A DNA stretch of 17,562 nucleotides from UBA6772 sp963933205 (GTDB lineage: Bacteria; Bacteroidota; Bacteroidia; Flavobacteriales; UBA7430), in assembly GCA_963933205.1 (NCBI GenBank), contig CAWVTK010000022.1:1-17562 (forward strand). The letters are read 5' to 3'. The notes under the pieces were generated by a model. The model made no database searches. It saw only the letters and a list, made by a program, of their open reading frames with translations, and was not told the DNA's origin. Numbering within the stretch: the first letter of the stretch is position 1; the number at the start of each line of letters is the position of its first letter. The position numbers were made by a program, and so were the translations under genes. This document shows positions 13,909-17,562 of the stretch, piece after piece.

Positions 13909-14399
13909 CGTTTACCGAGTTCAATAACTTCTAAGTCTTTTATTTTTTTACCATCTATAGTAAAACGTAACATTGTTTTTATTTGATGAAACCCGTGCTT
14001 TCCAACCGCACCCGGGTTCATGTGGAGTAAACCTAGTTCTTTGTCGTGCATTACTTTTAAAATATGCGAATGCCCACTTATAAATAATTGTGGCGGATTG
14101 ATTTTAATAGCTTCTCGTATACTCGGAGCATATCGTTTCGGATAGCCTCCTATGTGCGTTATCCAAACATCTACCTCCTCACACATAAAGCGTTGGTGCA
14201 AAGGGCAAACTCTTCTAATTATTGCTGCATCAATATTTCCGTATACAGCGCGCAATGGTTTAAATTCTTTTAGGCGATCAAAAACCTCTAGCGCTCCAAT
14301 ATCTCCAGCATGCCATATCTCATCGCACTCTTTAAAGTGTTTAAAAATAGCTGGATCTAAGTAGGAATGAGTGTCTGAAAGAAGTCCGATTCGTTTCAT
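13905..14399 (-). CDS. YfcE/MJ0936-type metallophosphoesterase
   Basis: The 164-residue protein is a minimal calcineurin-like phosphoesterase with every metal-binding motif: Asp9 and His11 in SDTH, Asp33 in HAGDIG, Asn55 in YGNID, His82 in THIGG, and His110 and His112 in GHSH. MNPGAVG (127-133) follows, as in the YfcE family. These enzymes bind two divalent metals and cleave phosphodiesters in vitro; the natural substrate is usually unknown, and so it is here. No signal peptide is seen, so it should be cytoplasmic. It converges on DUF4293 with a 4-bp overlap and no terminator between them. Its promoter would lie in the 181-bp gap before truA, but I find no clear box there. Confidence 0.92.
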   Translation of the reverse strand: MKRIGLLSDTHSYLDPAIFKHFKECDEIWHAGDIGALEVFDRLKEFKPLRAVYGNIDAAIIRRVCPLHQRFMCEEVDVWITHIGGYPKRYAPSIREAIKINPPQLFISGHSHILKVMHDKELGLLHMNPGAVGKHGFHQIKTMLRFTIDGKKIKDLEVIELGKR

Positions 14400-14556
14400 T
14401 AAAATAGCTTTTAATCGCTCAACTTATCGAAGAGGAAGCTCGCTCATCTAGGTCTTCCATTCTCCATATTAGTTGAGGTAGTGTAATAAGTTCAGAAAGA
14501 TATCCAATTTCTTAAATCTTCAAAACATCTAATAGCGTTTATTTCATCAATCTTAG

Positions 14557-14564
14557 TATTTTTG
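14557..14564 (+). promoter_or_regulatory. Probable -7 box for the truA-ABC operon
   Basis: An exact TATTTTTG lies 16 bases before the GTG start of truA. No TTG is found at the expected distance (only GCGTTTA around 14535), so the -33 part is weak. The leader would be about 10 bases long. Confidence 0.5.
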
Positions 14565-14580
14565 TAACAAATAGAGTCAA

Positions 14581-15330
14581 GTGAGGTATTTTATTCGTTT
14601 AGCATACAAGGGAACCGATTTTCACGGTTGGCAAATACAGCCAAACGCTAAAACTGTTCAACAAAAGATTAACCAAGGTTTGTCTGTTCTATTAAAAGAA
14701 GAGCTATTGGTAATGGGCGCTGGCAGAACCGATGCAGGAGTTCATGCAAAGCAAATGTATGCGCATTTTGAATCTGAAATGCAGTTTGATTGCTACAAAA
14801 TAGCCCATCGCTTAAATGCCTTTCTAGAAGATTCAATACAAATACAATCCATATTTGAGGTTTCAAAAGATGCCCATGCGCGCTTTCATGCCACTTCTAG
14901 AACCTACGAATATTGGTTGTGTCAGGATAAGAACCCTTTTTTAACTCAAGATGCTTGGCTGCTGCATGTTCCTTTAAATTTTGATCTAATGAATAAAGCA
15001 GCTGCTTGCTTAATTCAAGTAAACGATTTTTCTAGCTTTGCTAAAGTTCATTCTGAGGTGAAATCGCATATATGCGATGTGCAATTTGCAGAATGGATGT
15101 ACAAGGAGGGTAAATGGGTTTTTACCATACAGGCCGATAGGTTTTTAAGAAATATGGTACGGGCTATTGTTGGTACTTTAATAGAAGTTGGTAAAGAGAA
15201 GATGAGTATAGAAACTTTTAAATCTATTATAAACAAGAAAGACAGAGGTTTAGCAGGCGTATCTGCTCCAGCCAAAGGACTTTATTTAGTTAATGTAAAT
15301 TACCCAGAGGGTCTTTTAAATGGGAATTAG
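14581..15330 (+). CDS. truA: tRNA pseudouridine(38-40) synthase TruA
   Basis: TruA converts uridine to pseudouridine at positions 38-40 of the tRNA anticodon arm. The protein is 249 residues, the usual bacterial length. It contains the catalytic motif GAGRTDAGVHA with Asp51, ARFHATSRTYEYWL in the middle, FLRNMVRAIVGTLIEVGKEK (about 195-214) and APAKGLYLVNVNYP near the end. The start is GTG: the family begins MRYFIRLAYKGT directly, and no ATG lies nearby in frame. It overlaps the downstream ABC exporter gene by 11 bp, so the two are translated from one message. Confidence 0.96.
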   Translation: MRYFIRLAYKGTDFHGWQIQPNAKTVQQKINQGLSVLLKEELLVMGAGRTDAGVHAKQMYAHFESEMQFDCYKIAHRLNAFLEDSIQIQSIFEVSKDAHARFHATSRTYEYWLCQDKNPFLTQDAWLLHVPLNFDLMNKAAACLIQVNDFSSFAKVHSEVKSHICDVQFAEWMYKEGKWVFTIQADRFLRNMVRAIVGTLIEVGKEKMSIETFKSIINKKDRGLAGVSAPAKGLYLVNVNYPEGLLNGN

Positions 15331-17068
15331 TAAAAAGAATACTCCATTCGATTTTAGGTTGCTAACCAGAGTTTTAGCCTTTGTTAAGCCCTATAAATTA
15401 ATTTTTTACAGCAGTATTTTCTTTAGTATTTTACTAGGGGTCTTTTCTATTGCCCGTCCTATAATTATAGAATATACGGTAGATAATTTCATTCTTGGTT
15501 CCAATCCGGAAATGTTACTTAAATTCTGCCTCATAATGGTTGGTTTATTGTTTTTGGAAGCTATTTTTCAGTTTGTATTTATGTATGCTGCAAATTGGAT
15601 AGGACAATCGGTTATTAAAGACATACGCGAAAAGTTATTCGAAAAAATTCTTTCATTTAAACTAAAGTACTTCGATCAAACTCCCATTGGAGCATTAGTT
15701 ACCCGCACCGTTTCTGATATCGAAACCATAGCAGAGATTTTCTCGCAAGGAATCTTAGTTATCTTTAGTGACATGTTTAAAATCATCCTTATTGCCTCTT
15801 GGATGTTTTCCAGAAGCGTTATGCTTAGTTGTATAGCTTTAGCAGTTTTTCCAGTTCTTATTTGGGCAACAAAGTATTTTCAAACTGCTATGAAAAGTGC
15901 TTTTGAAGATGAGAGGTCTGCCATTTCTAAACTAAATACCTTTGTGCAAGAGCATATTTCGGGCATGAAAATAATTCAAGTTTTTAATCGTGAAAATGCC
16001 GAACTAGAATCTTTTAAGCAGGTGAATGCTACTTTTAAACAGGCAACTATTAAAGCTATTTGGCATTTTTCTATTTTCCTGCCAATTATTGAAATTATGA
16101 GTGCCCTATCTTTAGGAGCTATGGTTTGGTATGGTGGCTTAGATATGCTTCTAGGAGGCGATGTTACCTTGGGTTTAATGATGTCTTTTATCTTATTAAT
16201 AAACATGCTTTTTAGACCTGTACGACACCTCGCAGACAGAATCAATGTTTTGCAGAGAGGAGTTGTAGCTGCAACTCGAGTTTTTAAGATTTTAGATACT
16301 GATGAACGCGTGCACTCAAACGGAGACCTGGAATTGGGTGAAGTGAAAGGAGATGTGGTCTTTAAACAGGTTCATTTTTCCTACAAGCCGGACGAGCCCG
16401 TTCTGAAGAATATAAACTTTGAAATTAAACAAGGAAAAACCTTAGCACTAGTTGGAGCAACTGGAGCAGGAAAAAGCTCTATTGTAAATTTATTGCTGCG
16501 CTTTTATAATATAGACTCAGGCTCTATATTTTTAGATGGGAAAGATATTTCTAATTACAATTTAAAATCGCTACGAAGTAATTTAGCCTTGGTTTTACAA
16601 GATGTATTTTTATTTTCTGACACCATTTACAAAAATATTGTTTTAGATAAGAACATTCCTTTAAGTCAGGTAAAAGAAGCGGCAAAAGCAATTGGACTAG
16701 AAGATTTTATAGAGCAACTACCTGGTGGTTATAATTACAATGTTCGTGAAAGAGGTGTAATGCTTTCTGCTGGACAAAGGCAACTTATTGCTTTTTTACG
16801 TGCTTACGTCTCTAATCCTAGCGTGCTCATTTTAGATGAAGCCACTTCTTCGGTAGATTCTCAAACAGAAGAATTAATTCAACTGGCTACAGAAAAACTA
16901 ACCCAAGGAAGAACCTCGATTGTTGTAGCGCACAGATTGGCAACTATTCAAAATGCAGATAAAATTTTGGTTATGGAAGCTGGAGAGATCGTGGAATCTG
17001 GAACTCATACGGAGTTACTGGCGAAAAAAGGATATTACAGCAATTTATTCGAATTACAGTTTAGCTAA
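15320..17068 (+). CDS. ABC exporter, fused membrane and ATPase domains (MsbA/SmdB type)
   Basis: The 582-residue half-transporter has six membrane helices (about 20-315) and an ATPase domain (345-580). The ATPase shows Walker A GATGAGKSS (379-387), Gln427 in the Q-loop (LVLQDVFLF), signature LSAGQ (482-486), Walker B LILDEATS with catalytic Glu507, and His538 in the switch (VVAHRL). The signature has Ala in place of the second Gly, as in SmdB/LmrD-like exporters, and the site is otherwise complete. It probably exports a lipid or hydrophobic compound as a homodimer, or pairs with a half-transporter encoded elsewhere; the substrate is not readable. Its ATG lies inside the last codons of truA. 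A strong terminator follows 30 bp after the stop. Confidence 0.93.
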   Translation: MGISKKNTPFDFRLLTRVLAFVKPYKLIFYSSIFFSILLGVFSIARPIIIEYTVDNFILGSNPEMLLKFCLIMVGLLFLEAIFQFVFMYAANWIGQSVIKDIREKLFEKILSFKLKYFDQTPIGALVTRTVSDIETIAEIFSQGILVIFSDMFKIILIASWMFSRSVMLSCIALAVFPVLIWATKYFQTAMKSAFEDERSAISKLNTFVQEHISGMKIIQVFNRENAELESFKQVNATFKQATIKAIWHFSIFLPIIEIMSALSLGAMVWYGGLDMLLGGDVTLGLMMSFILLINMLFRPVRHLADRINVLQRGVVAATRVFKILDTDERVHSNGDLELGEVKGDVVFKQVHFSYKPDEPVLKNINFEIKQGKTLALVGATGAGKSSIVNLLLRFYNIDSGSIFLDGKDISNYNLKSLRSNLALVLQDVFLFSDTIYKNIVLDKNIPLSQVKEAAKAIGLEDFIEQLPGGYNYNVRERGVMLSAGQRQLIAFLRAYVSNPSVLILDEATSSVDSQTEELIQLATEKLTQGRTSIVVAHRLATIQNADKILVMEAGEIVESGTHTELLAKKGYYSNLFELQFS

Positions 17069-17097
17069 TTTTATAGATTTTGTTAGTTGATGCACAC

Positions 17098-17135
17098 ACA
17101 GCATTCTTTTTTATAGAAAGAATGCTGTTTTTTTT
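17098..17135 (+). terminator. Intrinsic terminator of the truA-ABC operon
   Basis: CAGCATTCTTT (17099-17109) pairs perfectly with AAAGAATGCTG (17117-17127) around a 7-base loop, extended by A17098-T17128, and is followed by eight T (17128-17135). It works only on the plus strand, since the minus-strand side lacks a T-run. Confidence 0.9.
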
Positions 17136-17234
17136 ACGGGTATTTTTAATGCTAAATTTATTTTTTGATTCATTAAGGCTTTCTATTGTTTTAACTAAAT
17201 ACTAATTATCGATTAATTGTACATGCTGTGTACC

Positions 17235-17392
17235 TTAGTTGATTAAAATTAATGATACATATATAAAATTGAGACCCAAGAGTAGGAGTAAAACGCTCCA
17301 TTTATTGAAATTAATTGTCCACCCTAATCTTTTATTGGTTCGTTCTATTAATAAACTTATTAGTAAGCTCTTTTTTGTTTTTTTTTAATCAT
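17235..17392 (-). pseudogene. Possible small membrane-protein gene interrupted at a run of nine A
   Basis: An ATG at 17392-17390 starts MIKKKQKRAY and stops at once. The +1 frame after the nine-A run (17386-17378) stays open for 49 codons to TAA at 17235. It reads as a basic start (KKTKK), SLLISLLIERTNKRLGW, then a hydrophobic segment (VLLLLLGLNFIYVSLILIN), which looks like a genuine small membrane protein. One extra A would join the two into a 52-residue protein. It could be a sequencing error, a decayed gene, transcriptional slippage on the A-run, or chance in AT-rich DNA. No family is recognised and no clear promoter is seen; the GGCGCA hairpin lies just upstream. Confidence 0.3.
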
Positions 17393-17415
17393 ATTTGCAC
17401 AGTATTTAAAATAAA

Positions 17416-17441
17416 GAAAGGCGCATATAAATGCGCCTTTC
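17416..17441. terminator. GGCGCA hairpin, probable minus-strand terminator
   Basis: GAAAGGCGCAT (17416-17426) pairs perfectly over 11 bp with ATGCGCCTTTC (17431-17441), with loop ATAA. On the minus strand it runs into TTTATTTTAAAT, a fair tail for ending a gene that lies to the right of the window. On the plus strand the stem is followed by CAACC, so it would not terminate. Its core AAAGGCGCA/TGCGCCTTT equals the stem at 1899-1919. Confidence 0.55.
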
Positions 17442-17522
17442 AACCAAGTCTAGTCATCTTTCCCTCGAATTTTAGAACTTGATTTTTACACAACCATAAA
17501 CCTATAAAAATATAGTCATATG

Positions 17523-17534
17523 TACATTAATGTA
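17523..17534. repeat. 12-bp perfect palindrome with a nearby half copy
   Basis: TACATTAATGTA reads the same on both strands. A further TACATTAA occurs a few bases to the right (about 17540-17547). It may be a binding site for a gene beyond the window edge, but AT-rich DNA makes such palindromes fairly often. Confidence 0.3.
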
Positions 17535-17562
17535 TTGTTACATTAAAAGGTTAACAACTTTT

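Larger units (their letters stand above)
17069..17562. other. 494-bp right-end intergenic stretch
   Basis: Beyond the ABC exporter and its terminator I see only the interrupted small frame at 17235-17392, the hairpin at 17416-17441 and the palindrome at 17523-17534. On the plus strand CATATTTG at 17390-17397 resembles a -7 box with one mismatch, so a transcript could begin near 17402, just ahead of the hairpin. No TTG lies at the right distance. No RNA gene was recognised. Confidence 0.55.

Noticed and set aside
14419..14560. Possible gene remnant on the minus strand (fragments RCFEDLRNW and LIWRMEDLDERASSSIS in two frames)
   Set aside because: FEDL..W recalls four-helix-bundle proteins, but the pieces are very short, in different frames and lack a start; chance is as likely.
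15976..16245. 89-codon minus-strand frame inside the ABC exporter
   Set aside because: It is a shadow of the membrane domain, with no start context or recognisable family.
1..17562. CRISPR array, insertion sequence, prophage, defence island or integration site
   Set aside because: No spaced repeats, transposase, integrase, phage gene or toxin pair was found; gene content and codon use look uniform.

Overview
The window looks like a piece of chromosome from an AT-rich marine or freshwater member of the Bacteroidota, most likely order Flavobacteriales. The evidence is the gene set: an HU-CCDC81/SPOR fusion, a DUF4293 membrane protein beside a Rho factor with a long charged insertion, and CarboxypepD_reg-type TonB receptors. 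Several promoters also match the Bacteroidota form (TTG, about 19-22 bases, TAnnTTTG). There is no insertion sequence, CRISPR array, tRNA or rRNA. Most of it is ordinary core chromosome, and I see no obvious new defence or mobile system.

Left part (1-2268): a lipoprotein gene on the minus strand runs off the left edge (1-1549). A 720-bp gene-free stretch follows. It holds a compact three-way-junction fold (1748-1815), a terminator-like hairpin (1899-1919), a 10-bp direct repeat at 20-bp spacing and another inverted repeat. This is the most unexplained DNA in the window.

Minus-strand envelope operon (8827 down to 2269): two paralogous TonB-dependent receptors in tandem, then kdsB (Kdo activation for LPS) and a membrane-anchored HU-CCDC81/SPOR protein. 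Gaps are 10, 0 and 27 bp, and the promoter at the head is well placed. That promoter lies across the start of the divergent dprA gene.

Plus-strand genes dprA (DNA uptake/recombination) and gdhA (glutamate dehydrogenase) follow; gdhA has its own promoter inside a nested inverted repeat. gdhA and rho converge on a strong hairpin terminator. rho (minus) is divergent from a DUF4293 gene whose mRNA should be nearly leaderless. The DUF4293 gene converges on a YfcE-like phosphoesterase, and the two stop codons share the bases CTAG. A truA and ABC-exporter pair (plus, 11-bp overlap) ends at a clear intrinsic terminator.

Right edge (17069-17562): after the terminator there is a possible small membrane-protein gene on the minus strand, interrupted at a run of nine A. 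It is followed by a GGCGCA hairpin resembling the one at 1899-1919 and a 12-bp palindrome.
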